The translations under genes were made by a program, and so were the position numbers. From positions 33,441,419 through 33,505,418 of the forward strand of contig OZ020486.1 of assembly GCA_963971405.1 (NCBI GenBank): DNA of 64,000 bases, read 5' to 3'. Positions 23,385 through 33,648 of the stretch are shown here, piece by piece. Under the pieces are notes generated by a model. That model saw nothing but the letters and a program-made list of their open reading frames with translations. It had not been told where the DNA came from and ran no database searches. Within the stretch, counting starts at the first letter, position 1. Each line of letters opens with the position of its first letter. Source of the DNA: Psococerastis gibbosa. Taxonomy: Eukaryota > Arthropoda > Insecta > Psocodea > Psocidae.

Positions 23385-26300
23385 TTAACTACGTTTTTGT
23401 GCCCATTTGAAATCATCCGCCCTCGGCTTACAACCCGTTACTAGTTCAATTATTATTTCAAGAGTAGACCAGAATTGGAGTTTTTCTAATGGCCAGTTGA
23501 GCCAACCTGTTGTAATGCAGAAATAGGTCTCGTGTGGTGCCACGTGATGAACGCGGTGATGTCTTCGGGGCAGGATGACATGACACTGTTGCAGGAATAT
23601 CACCCATTTTGGTAGTCCGAAGTATGTATGCGACCATTTATGAATCTGAAATGACAAACAAAATTCGTCTGGCATCAGTTGGCCATACAAACAGAGTCGT
23701 AGGGGACAATTTAAAAGTCTAATCTACATGGATTTATAATAATAATCCTATAGGACCATTAGATCTCGTCTGGTTTTCTTTACAAAATCGCAATAATTTA
23801 TTGGAAAACTAGGCATAATCCATCCATAATTCCTGGTACGGGCATTTAACTAGACCTGTAAATTTCAACTGCTTGCTGTAATATTGTAATCGGAATAGAA
23901 TGCCTAAATTTCTCTTTCGGGTTGGGGTAAGGCGCTTATTCCACCTACGTCAATAGGAAATGTGGTATTGACGTAGGTGGATAAGCGCCTACGGATTATC
24001 TGAAATATACTGACCAAGGAGGTGCATTAACTTCCAATTTAAATAGAAATACTATTTTACATAAGAGTAGTAAATATAGTATGAGTAGTTAATTTAAATC
24101 TAAATTTAGTAAGGAAGTAAGGTCCAACATACAAAACTGCACTATAAGCAACTGCAGCCCGTAAGCATAGCCTAAGTTAAGCAATATTACTGTTTAGTCT
24201 TACTTGATTGGTCAATGCGACAAAAATTGACGCTAAAAAAATATACGAGATCCAAAACATCTTCTTTTGCACTTCATCGTATTCCAGTGAGAGAAAATTC
24301 CATAGAAGATGGGAAAGTAGTGGAATAGCAATGGCGAAGTTGTCGCCATTGGTCTCTATAAAATCATGACGGGTTATAGATGTTGGGTCTATATGGTGCT
24401 CCCTGAACGGTCGCAAGAAATTCTGAAAACAAAATCGATTCCGCCATGATAGATTTTCCTCCAATAAAATTGAATAGGCTCTAAAGAAAGCTAATAATAA
24501 TAATAATTATTATTATTATTTATTTCCAATAAATACAAATATACAAAAAAATGCAATTAGGGCTCCCATGGAAGATATGAAGTCAAGAGTTGAAACGGGT
24601 AGCTTTTTTGGTTGGATAACGGATATCCGGTCATTGCTGTAGGCTATAAGTTTTTTCTGAAACTGGCGTTGTACCGGTTCCATTACATCTTCTAGACAAG
24701 ATGATGCAGGCGCTAGATGCGCAAATTACTGAGAAAACAAATAGCCAAATTGCAATAATGCAGAAACCGGCTTCATTCAATTAGTAAAATAAATAACGAG
24801 GAAACCAAGACCCGAGAGGAAGAGACGGGAAGTGACGCACTTTCTTTACATATTGATTTGCATTTGTGTCGCAATTGAAGCTGGCGCCAGCAATTAAAGT
24901 CGTACTGCACGACATCAGAAACTGTTATTGGTATAAGTTATAGCCTAGTGATCAAAATTTACACACGAGACAATCACAGATAATCAACAGTGCCTGCTTG
25001 ATCTGAAATCTAGCTCACTGCAGGAAGTACCTTAATGGTAAAAATCCTCCCCCTGGGAGACACCCTGGGACATGAGTCGAATCTAAATATTTCTATGATG
25101 CAGTTATAAATTACGTCAATCCCTTTGTCAATCCATTTGTCAATCCATTTGTAAATTTATAAAAATATTCAATTTACCCTAATTAGTAAAAAGAATCAGA
25201 TTTAGATATTTAGCAACTTAACTCTAGACCCCAGCTTGCCCATGAACATGCAATGCCCCATAGACCTGCACTTAAGGGCATATCCAGGTCAGGAGTTTAA
25301 GGTGGAAGTAGAAGTTAATGCTTCGAGTCTTAACATGCTGCAACTAGTTTTCACACTGTTCGATTGCATAATTTGTATATGGCATGACAATGATAATGCA
25401 ATGCTAGCGGGAAAAAATGGATTATTCTGAACATTGGACAGCACGGCGTTGATTGTGTCTTCAGAGGCAGCGTGACCCCTCAATTATTGAAAAAATAGAA
25501 CAAACCAGGGATAATTAGGAAGTCGTTGCTAACTTTGAAGGAACGGCTAAATGACCGGTCTGAACTGGAGGGAACTAGTCAACTTAACTAGGCAGAACGT
25601 CACTTTAAATGAATTAGAACTGCCATGCTCAAAATTAGCATCAACAGCTAACAGTAATGAGGCATTTGTACTGCAATATTGCAGCATTTACTATCTAGGT
25701 TATCGAAAGGAGGGTTACGTGTCACCCAAATGGAAATCGGAGCTTGACCCTTTGGATGTGCGTGTATGGAAAAGTGGGGTGAGAGAGGGAAGGCGGCGGG
25801 GCAGATGAGGGGGGGGGGGGGGTAAGAGAGGGTTGGTTGAGCTTCAACAGTTACGCTGATGCCCCATTTCCGATCCATATGACAATGCCATTTATTTTGG
25901 CTGAACAGAAATGCATATGTCAACCGGGTAGGAATTTTCCTCCCGTTAAATGAAGCAAAATGAACTAGAGTTTTAATAATAGATGACATTTTCTTTTATT
26001 ACTTAGCGCTACCTACGGGAGTTAGGGCTATAAAGCCCTCTCTTACACTCAACTAGGAAGGCCCGGGACCCCCTGCTTTACATGCCCTCCGAAGCATGGC
26101 CAGAAAATGTAACAAGTGTGGGACTCGAGCCAACATGTTGAAAGTCGGAGTCTATACCACTATTCTACATGGTCTGACTGAGTGGGAATTGATTCATGTC
26201 TATGCCTATCCGCGGTAATGTTATAACCTCCAGATCACTCTTTTGTCTGCCTTATGCACCGAGACAAAACACTTTTTTTAAATGAAAATAGTTCTAACCG

Positions 26301-28977
26301 ATTTTCCAAGCTTCGGTTATAAAGTTGTCCATTATTTCAATGAAATAGAAATGACAGCAGGTGTCCCGCAGTTTTGGGCCCAAGCATTGGCGAAATTAGG
26401 GGGGTCCTGGCCCCCCCCCCAGGTCCATCCGTAGCCCCCCCCCCCCAGGATTTCTGGTGACAAAGACGTTATGGAGGCTAATGGCATAGTATCCACTATA
26501 ATGAAAGGGAAATTAATTCTTAGTATGCTTATTTTACATGAAAAAATCAACATATTGACCAAGTACTTTCAAAAAAAAATGTATTACTCTAAATGCTTAA
26601 AACCCCAATACTTCAGAGCTATTTTTTTTCAAATTTTTCTCCGGGGGAGATCCCCGGACCCCCCCTCAATGGTAGGTTTTTTCGTCGTTGTAATATCTCA
26701 ATTGTACTGCTTGCAAACATTGGCGTAAATAGGGGGTCCTGGGCTAAGCCTTCCCCCACCCCAGCATTTCTGGTGACAAAGACGCTATGGAAGCGAAAGG
26801 CCAATACAATCCAAATTAACGAAAGGGAAATTAATTCTTGGTATGCTTATTTCACATGAAAGACATCATGAAAAAAATCAACATATTGACCAAGTACTTT
26901 CACAAAAATAAATTACTCAAAATGCTTAAACCCCAATATTTCAGACCGACTCTTCAAAAAATTTCTTCGGGGGAGACCCCCGGGGCCCCTCAGTGGTTAA
27001 TTTATTCGTCTGTAAAATCTCAACTGTACTGCTTGCAAATTGCGTAAAACCTCCCTAATTTGGGGCTATTCATCCATCTTTTTTCTCCGGGGGAGACCCC
27101 CGGACCCCATTTCTCTAGGGTGTAATATTCGTAAAACCTCACTAATTTGGGCACATTTATCAATTTTCCTAAAATGTCCTAAAGCACCCCCCAGAAATTT
27201 TGGGAATTTACGCCAATGATATAAATATACCGATAGAGGTTTTTATTTATGTATACCAACGCTTTGGAATATCTTCTATGTGCGATACGCGGAAGACATA
27301 GCTATAATTGCCGCAAAGACGAAGACGGATTTGAAAACGAAATTTCGGCAGCAACGAGAAGAATAATCGCATGGCTGGAGGCTCATAACGTACAGCTTGC
27401 ACCGAAGATGACTGAAGCGGTGGTTGTTACAGTCAGAATGCGCCTGCGACTCATTACGATTATGTTCACTGTGTGCGGTGAAAATATCGTGCCTAAACGG
27501 GCAATCACGTATTTAGGACATGTAGAGTTCTGACTTTCACCCGATAGGTTATTGGTTCGAGTCCTACACTTTCTGGCGCTTAGGGTCATAAGTAGCTACC
27601 GAACGGTTTCGACAGACGTGGCGGTTCTTTTGGCGAAACTCCCGCTTATCGATTTACTTCTGGTGGAAAGAAGAAAGATCCCAACGAACTATAGTCGAGA
27701 TAAATATAACTTCAAAAATCAGTCGGAAAAGACACGAGCAACCTGAAGCAATGCTGAAAAGCGGTTCCAAGATGGTTAGTAGAAGAGGGAAAAAAGGTTA
27801 GCAAGTTGCTCTGGTTAGACAGACACTGAAATACATGAGTCTCAGTTTCAATCAGGCCATGTAGAGTAGTGGTACGGACTCCGACTTTCACCCGATAGGT
27901 TATTGGTTCGAGTCCTACACTTTTTGTCCATGCTTCGGAGGGCAGGCGGCCCGGGTCTTCCTAGTTGAGTGTAAGAGGCGGTTTTAGAACCTTAACTCTC
28001 CCAGGTTGCGCTTAGTAATAGAACAAAATATTATTATATATTTATTTATTTAATCTCCTGAATTCGACGGACTTTGAAAATATGTCATGAATTGAGACAG
28101 TCCGGAATAAAAAGCATTGGTGCTGTCTATTATTTTTGTTTAGACTTCTTAACGTTTAGATAATTAACGCGTTCTAGGTTCGATCGTTTTAACCTGCCCA
28201 AATAAGGAACACACACAAAAATTTATTTTTACACAAGGAACTTCCAAAAAAAACTGGGGTTCCAATTAAAAATTAACCTACCTTGCACTGAATATAAATG
28301 ATTGTCAGGTATAATTATGTTTATGACATTGTATATATTGTCTCACCTTGCCAATCAGAGGAAGATCGACAGATCCCCATGTATCAGCAGCCCAATGGAC
28401 CAGCCCCGATCCAAAGTCTGCTGTTACGATTCCAAAAAAGGCAGCAACAACTACTTTATTTGCATTTTCTCCCCTCAAATGAATGCAGATTAAAATTGTA
28501 TCAATTGTTAGAAGTAACACAGCTACAATCACGCAAACTGACTCTTGAAAATGTTTTCCTAAAATGAGAAAACATTAGAGGACAGTCAGACTAGCCTAAT
28601 CGCTAATGTAAAATATTATGAGTCAATTTAAAATGTGTAAGCTGTCAGTTTTTGACATTCCCATAAAAATGGCATTAAGCCTTCAATTCATAGACGGACT
28701 TGATAAAAACCAGCTTGAACCACTTTAAAATCTTATACAAACATTTCAAATAGATAACTATATAGTAAAAGTCATATCACTGAGGAACGCAGGGCTATTA
28801 CTAACCTGGACTATATAAATTTGCCAATTCTTGAGCCCCAGCATGTTGAGGACCCCAACGTCTCAAATTCACTTCTTTAATATTAGCGGCACAATTTGAG
28901 TTAGGATCATCTTCAAGCATTGAATTTTCATTAATTTCCTGGGCAGTCTTCACCGGGCCCATCAACCCAACCGCCAT
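23385..28977 (-). CDS. PEDS1: PEDS1 (TMEM189/Kua), plasmanylethanolamine desaturase
   Basis: PEDS1 introduces the vinyl-ether double bond that makes plasmalogens, in the endoplasmic reticulum membrane. Exons on the minus strand: 28977-28806, 28558-28347, 24422-24204 and 23645-23385 (stop TAA); 287 codons against 270 in human, with all phases matching. The N-terminus holds [20 protein letters not shown]. Exon 2 carries a membrane segment ([15 protein letters not shown]) and [16 protein letters not shown]. Exon 3 opens with [18 protein letters not shown] and IETNGDN. Exon 4 has [12 protein letters not shown], then [19 protein letters not shown] and ITTGWLN. The eight or more conserved histidines of the Kua family, which bind the di-iron centre, are present. 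Intron 2 (3.9 kb) is full of SINE, LINE and repeat DNA; intron 3 holds a 59-bp foldback copy. Start chosen at the first ATG of the family-like frame. Confidence 0.95.
23931..23989. mobile_element. Foldback element, family copy 3 (59 bp minimal)
   Basis: Reads GGCGCTTATTCCACCTACGT, a short centre, and ACGTAGGTGGATAAGCGCC, a near-perfect palindrome, flanked by TAA on the left and TAC on the right. The terminal motif matches copies 1, 2 and 4. It is in PEDS1 intron 3. Confidence 0.8.
24423..25997 (-). other. PEDS1 intron 2, 3'-proximal part
   Basis: This part of PEDS1 intron 2 has no gene. It has an AAT/ATT microsatellite at about 24490-24525, three spaced CAATCC(A/C)TTTGT units near 25115-25155 and a run of 14 G at 25809-25822. 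Confidence 0.5.
25998..26175 (-). mobile_element. tRNA-derived SINE, family A, copy 1
   Basis: On the minus strand it reads ATGTAGAATAGTGGTATAGAC (degenerate A-box region), then a GGCTCGAGTCCCACAC B-box region, then the shared body with CATGCTTCGGAGGGCATG and CCCGGGCCTTCCTAGTTGAG. The body matches copies at 27855-28030 and 40202-40385. It has lost part of the head between the A and B boxes. Confidence 0.8.
26386..27218. mobile_element. DNA-element-like repeat with two internal tandem units of about 330 bp
   Basis: The outer ends are inverted (ATTGGCGAAATTAGGGGG left; CCCAGAAATTTTGGG then TTTACGCCAAT right). Inside, a unit running from GATTTCTGGTGACAAAGACG through CAACATATTGACCAAGTACT to CTCCGGGGGAGATCCCCGGA is repeated in tandem at about 26450-26720 and 26765-27045, with a partial third piece to 27120. 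C and G runs flank each unit. No coding capacity. Located in PEDS1 intron 2. Confidence 0.65.
27240..27740 (+). mobile_element. Non-LTR reverse-transcriptase fragment (R1/Jockey-like)
   Basis: The frames give [13 protein letters not shown] (the catalytic YADD box changed to YAED), then [20 protein letters not shown] and [14 protein letters not shown], and, after an interruption, [20 protein letters not shown]. This is the RT palm and thumb of a LINE. A 48-bp piece of SINE A (about 27530-27577) sits inside it. Decayed. Confidence 0.75.
27855..28030 (+). mobile_element. tRNA-derived SINE, family A, copy 2 (best preserved)
   Basis: The head TAGAGTAGTGGTACGGACTC, followed by CACCCGATAGGTTATTGG and the B box GGTTCGAGTCC, resembles a tRNA. 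A non-tRNA body follows (CATGCTTCGGAGGGCAGG, CCGGGTCTTCCTAGTTGAG), then an end around GCTTAGTAATAGAACAAAA. Related copies lie at 25998-26175 and 40202-40385 on the other strand, and a head fragment at 27530-27577. Confidence 0.85.
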
Positions 28978-29260
28978 GACTTTTATTTACAAGCATTCAA
29001 CAAGCGTTGCCATGGCAATGAATCATCAAAAAAAAAATAGCTTAAAAATTAGTATAAGAAAATTAAATAAATGTTAATAACATTTTTGTCTAAAATATAA
29101 TAATTGAAAACAATTTTTTATTGTGTATTTCATTGTTGATTCCTCATTTGCCAATTTTCGGTGTTTCGCAACTTTCATTAATAATTAGTCTGTTGTTAAC
29201 AAAAGGAAAAACGATTGCTTACAAGTCTTCTGCTGCTAAGCATGCTTGTTGTATTTGTAA
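28978..29260. other. PEDS1 upstream region
   Basis: AT-rich DNA upstream of the PEDS1 ATG that probably contains its promoter and 5' UTR. No TATA box or other site could be assigned with confidence. Confidence 0.35.
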
Positions 29261-29775
29261 CATAGACATAGTAAAACTATAGACTCATCGTAAACATTCG
29301 GGTTGAAGCCGCTTGACTTCGGCTATTTCCGTAGTATAGGACCAGATTGAGCCTTTTGCCATTTGATACCATGTTAACATTTTATTTTTTATTTGATTAT
29401 TTAAAGAATATTTAGAACGGAAAATCATGCCAGCTAACCAGCAATATTTTTATGCAGAACTTGGAGTACTTTTAATTTACATTTTAAACAATATTTTTAG
29501 CAAAGTTTTCCCTACTTTGAGATAAAAATAAATTTTTTTAATGCAGATCTTTCAGTACTTTGAATTTAAATTTTAAACAATATATATAATAAATGTAAAT
29601 AATAAATATAATTATATATGAAACAACAAAGAAAACTATAAAGAAAACATATAATAAAACTATTAAATTTGAATTTCCCGCCAAAATGCACCTATGAGGG
29701 GGCGTGGTCGTGGCTTCAGTCCTCCAGCACAGCCGAAATACGACATGGTGGCTCCATAGTTTTATTAGCTCCATG
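29261..29775. mobile_element. Non-autonomous DNA element with 8-bp target duplication (P- or hAT-like)
   Basis: Ends are CATAGACATAGTAAAACTAT and, in complement, CATGGAGCTAATAAAACTAT, matching at 16 of 20 positions. The flanks carry an identical ATTTGTAA (29253-29260 and 29776-29783). An 8-bp duplication fits the hAT or P superfamilies; the CAT terminus is closer to P. Inside is an AT-rich centre and a GC-richer right part with GGGGGCGTGGTCGTGGC. No transposase frame. Confidence 0.75.
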
Positions 29776-29783
29776 ATTTGTAA

Positions 29784-31063
29784 ATTTGTGTCAAATTATT
29801 ATTAATTTTTTTCAATTTTAGTAATGTGTTTGGGTGAATCTGTGAGGTGAGTTTTTAATCAAACGAAATATACCCGTCTTAAAACAGAGAAAATGGTTGT
29901 TATTCTGGACTCGAGACGCTTTTAGGTAGCTTTAGGTAAGTAAAATGATCCCTAACCTCACTTGGTTAACGCCATTTCTATTTACAACAGCGACCCAGGT
30001 ATTTCGTAACTAGCCGACCTTTCCTTGGGCCACTTTTCAGTGGAATTTAGGTTATTGTCGGCATTAGTTTATTCCCCGTTCATTAGTCACTATCCAACCC
30101 CTCCCTCGTATATTGTTTAGTTGATCGTGTAAGCTTCTTTATTGACAGTGCGTTTTCTTTAATTTTATCAAAAAAAGATGACCTTTTCCGCCCACTAGGT
30201 GGAAGATCGATCTAATAGAATGTGCATTAGTCAGTGCTATTTTAATTCTTGATTCGAATTTGGATGGGTGGTCTCCTCGGCGCCTCTAATCAATGGCGAC
30301 AATTTGGTGCTGTATCTGTTCGTTTTGGGCCCAAGATTTTGTTCTTCTAAATACAAGGTAACCATTGAACTGTTCCATATCCTTCTAAAATAGTAATATT
30401 GATGATATAATGTTTTATTTTCAGTCGTTTTTTAATATAACTCAATCAATCAATCTTTGTCCATGACCCACCAAGGTGGGATAGACGGCGTCCAAAAGAA
30501 AATCTCATATAAACAAGTTCTCCTAGTTTTATGCATACGATACCGTATTGTAATTTCTGTTTAGTCTATGTAATATGCATACGTATAACAATTCTGCCTG
30601 TCTTCAAGACTTTCACATAATATGTGAGATGAATTCACATGGGTGCTAGTTTGGTTAGGAGGAGCTTCTTTCTGGCTAATTTTCTCTATCCATTTTTATC
30701 CACCTTGAATAGGTTGTCTACTGTAAGCCATGGTCTGTGCATAGCGCCCCACTCGTCCACAAATGAAATCTAAGCTGCTTCCGTCTATGGCTTGTGATGT
30801 CGACTATATTCTGAATATTATAACTTTCTATAACTCTGTAGGTCTCTTATTCTAATCCATATGAATCATAGAAACTCTGCCTTTGCCTTAGGCTTGATTT
30901 ATAAATAACTTAAACGTAACCATAAACCAGCCCAAAATTTAACACTATATTTAGCTTAGGAAGCATTCACGAAAATTGTGGCTACGGTCGTATACCTTAT
31001 CCATTACGTGTAAGAAGTTTCCAGGTTTTAAATTTCTTACGGTTATGGATAAGTTTATCTTAA
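29784..31063. other. Intergenic, no gene seen
   Basis: No supported coding region. Contains (AATC)n-like AATCAATCAATC at about 30441 followed by a GC-richer patch (CCACCAAGGTGGGATAGACG) that may be a repeat fragment. Confidence 0.4.
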
Positions 31064-31330
31064 GTGTTCTATGTGTATGGCACCTTGCCTAGGCTGGGTG
31101 GCACTCATGCCTATGGTACTAGGGGCAGGGATGATCTCGTGATCCCTATGCATAGAACCAGTAGGTATGAGGGTAAACCAGCCTATGCAGGTGCTAGATA
31201 CTTACAAGGGCTGCCTAGAAACATTAGAGAGGTGGAAGAAATGACAGCTTTTAGAGGCACCTCGTAGACCAATGCTTATATGTGGAGGACATGATGTGGA
31301 ACTAGACAGCTGGTGTTCTTTTCATGATTA
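31064..31330 (+). mobile_element. Non-LTR retrotransposon ORF2 3' fragment, copy 2
   Basis: Same family as 11384-11985, sharing CACCTTGCCTAGGCTGGGTG and GACATGATGTGGAACTAGAC. The frame reads YGTRGRDDLVIPMHRTSRYE and GARYLQGLPRNIREVEEM, the last segment of a LINE ORF2. Only the 3' tip is present. Confidence 0.78.
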
Positions 31331-33530
31331 TATAGAAATATTGCTCTAGGCTATTTTCAAGTGCTTCATTTATTTATTTATTGACTTATTGTTATTGTGT
31401 CTTAGGTTTTAGACCTATTGTTTCATATTATGACTCAATACAGAGACATTAAAAAAATTTATCGGACCTTAAGTTAGCTAGCTTACAGTTCTGTTAAATT
31501 GTCTATAAATCAGACCTTACAGTCCTTAGGGACAGGATGATAGGCTGGGCTGCATTAAGTCCGTTAACATTCGGTCGTTTGAGTGAGTATTAAAAAGATT
31601 TAGCGTTGTTTATATGTGTGTATTTGTGAATTAAAATAATTGTTTGTGTGCTAAGAAAGGTAGAGCTTATAAGCCGATTAATGGTAAAGGTGTTTTCGAT
31701 CTCATGTGACATGGTCATTTCTGAAGACGAAAACCAGCAAGTTTCCTCTTATAAGATGCTTTTGCATTTAAGTGTCGTCTTAAACGGACTGTAAGACAGA
31801 GACTGTTGTTTCCTATGGGTTAGGATAAGAGACCCTCAGAAGGTTGAATTTAAACAAAATAGTTATTTTTATTTTATTAGTTAACTTATCACAGATGAAA
31901 TAGGTACCTAAGTCGAGTATTGAAAATTGATTTAAAATAAGAACAATTCATAAATTGCAATGATAGAAAGATAGAAATGTCGAGAGTTGCTTATGAAACG
32001 AACTGCCGTTTTTGCCTATTAAAAAAGGGAGAAAATTCAACTTTGTCTAAGCGACTTATATTTATGTAGACAGTTGGCTTAAAAAACTTTTGCGATTACA
32101 CCAACTCTACAGAACAATTTAGCCGGTATTATTAACGCTCCAAAAAATTATAATAATTGAGAATCTACGTGTTATATTGCTTGCAGAATAATTCACATTT
32201 ATGATATGAAAAAAAAATTGCGATTTCTAGTGAAACACATTAAGACATCCATAGATTTTATACAATTGCATACGATGTCACGCAATAGATGTCATTATGT
32301 ATTACCCCGAGTTCTTAATTTTGAGTGTCGCTGTTAGCGTTTTCATTTTTTAAATTATGACAATTTTTAAATAATTTTTAAATACTGACTAATGTATTCA
32401 TTGCGACATTGTAGGTACCTGTGTGGGCCGCAAAGTGTACATTTGAACTTGTGTAATTGATTGCTCCGTAGTTTTGCCGTTGGCCTCTGATTGAGTGGAG
32501 GCCACATTGTGACAAAGTTCAGTGGGGCATGGCGACTGTCCGTCACTCTTCTTTTCAATTTTTTCTCATCAAGGCCCCGCTATCGACTCATCGTCGGTAT
32601 TTTTAGTTGTCTATTCCATAGCACTTGCTTGGTTCACTGCCAAATCCGTTTTTTTTCTTTACTTATTGGCTATATGTAATTCAAATCTGCCTGCAATAAT
32701 ATAGTTAGGCTTAAAATTGTTGAAAACATGGGTCCTCCCTCACCTACCTGCAGATGTTAGAACCGCCCTCATTATACTGTATGTCCTCCAAGCTTCCAAA
32801 GCATGCCCAGATTATCTAGCAAGCATAGAGCTGAAACTCGCGAACTACTGAGAAAAGTTTTGGCTGTAGTCTTGGGCATTGCCTGAAAATTCTCGGTGTT
32901 ACGCCCCAGGCCTAACACAAGAGCATACGCTCTTCTTGGCCTAGGCTCAGGGCTGAGGACAGACGGCAAGCCTCTGTTGTGTAAATGTTATATCAGTCGT
33001 CACGCATGTCCTTAGCCATAATGTATAAATCACGAACCTTGGGTTCGAAGAAGCATAGAGACTATAGTTAGAGACTATAGATAGAGTCGGTAGAGTCTAG
33101 TGAGACAGAACTGATTCACCATGAGAGTAGATACACGGTGCAAGTAGGAGTAAGCTCCTATGGATGCATGAGTAACTACGTTATCATGTAGCCCTTGCCC
33201 CTTATGTAACTAAGTTGCCCCCCCCCCCCAATTCATTATGTTGTCCCTTGTCCCTTAAGTTCTTAAGTTGTCCCTAAGTTATTATGTGGTATTAATGTTA
33301 AGTGTATTAATATAATATAAGGTATTTGGTACCATCCTATAAGCTTATATATAATTCCCCTCTCATAAGTCCACTCTGAATACTCTAATCTATAGAAAGT
33401 CCCAATGAGTGGTATTTGGAGTGTGACACTCGGTAAGGAGGATTAAAGTGCATCCCCCAATTTTCCAATGCCACCGCCATAAATATCCCGAACCATTTTT
33501 TTACTTGTTATTTTATGTAGTGTTGTTTGT
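31331..33530. other. Intergenic, no gene seen
   Basis: No gene recognised. A short C run lies at 33221-33230 and small AGTTGTCCCT/TTAAGTTGTCCC direct repeats at 33205-33280. Frames at 32367-32704 look random. Confidence 0.4.
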
Positions 33531-33535
33531 ATGTC

Positions 33536-33580
33536 TATAGCCTGACGATGGCCTAGTGCCGAAACCGGTTGCTTTAAATA
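33536..33580 (+). ncRNA. Hammerhead-ribozyme-like motif
   Basis: CTGACGA (33542-33548), a GGC/GCC hairpin and GAAA (33561-33564) follow the hammerhead core order CUGANGA, stem II, GAAA. The bases after it, CCGGTT, are self-complementary, as in dimer-forming minimal hammerheads, and TATAGC before pairs partly with GCTTTA after. One extra T sits between CUGANGA and stem II, which is a departure from the canonical core. Confidence 0.4.
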
Positions 33581-33648
33581 TATTTTAGTAATACTTTACA
33601 AAGTTATTTTATTTACTTTTCAGGTTCTAGTTGTGGGCAACCTTAACC

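Noticed and set aside
24490-24525. Palindromic AATAATAAT/ATTATTATT stretch as a regulatory hairpin
   Set aside because: Simple microsatellite; similar runs occur elsewhere in the window.
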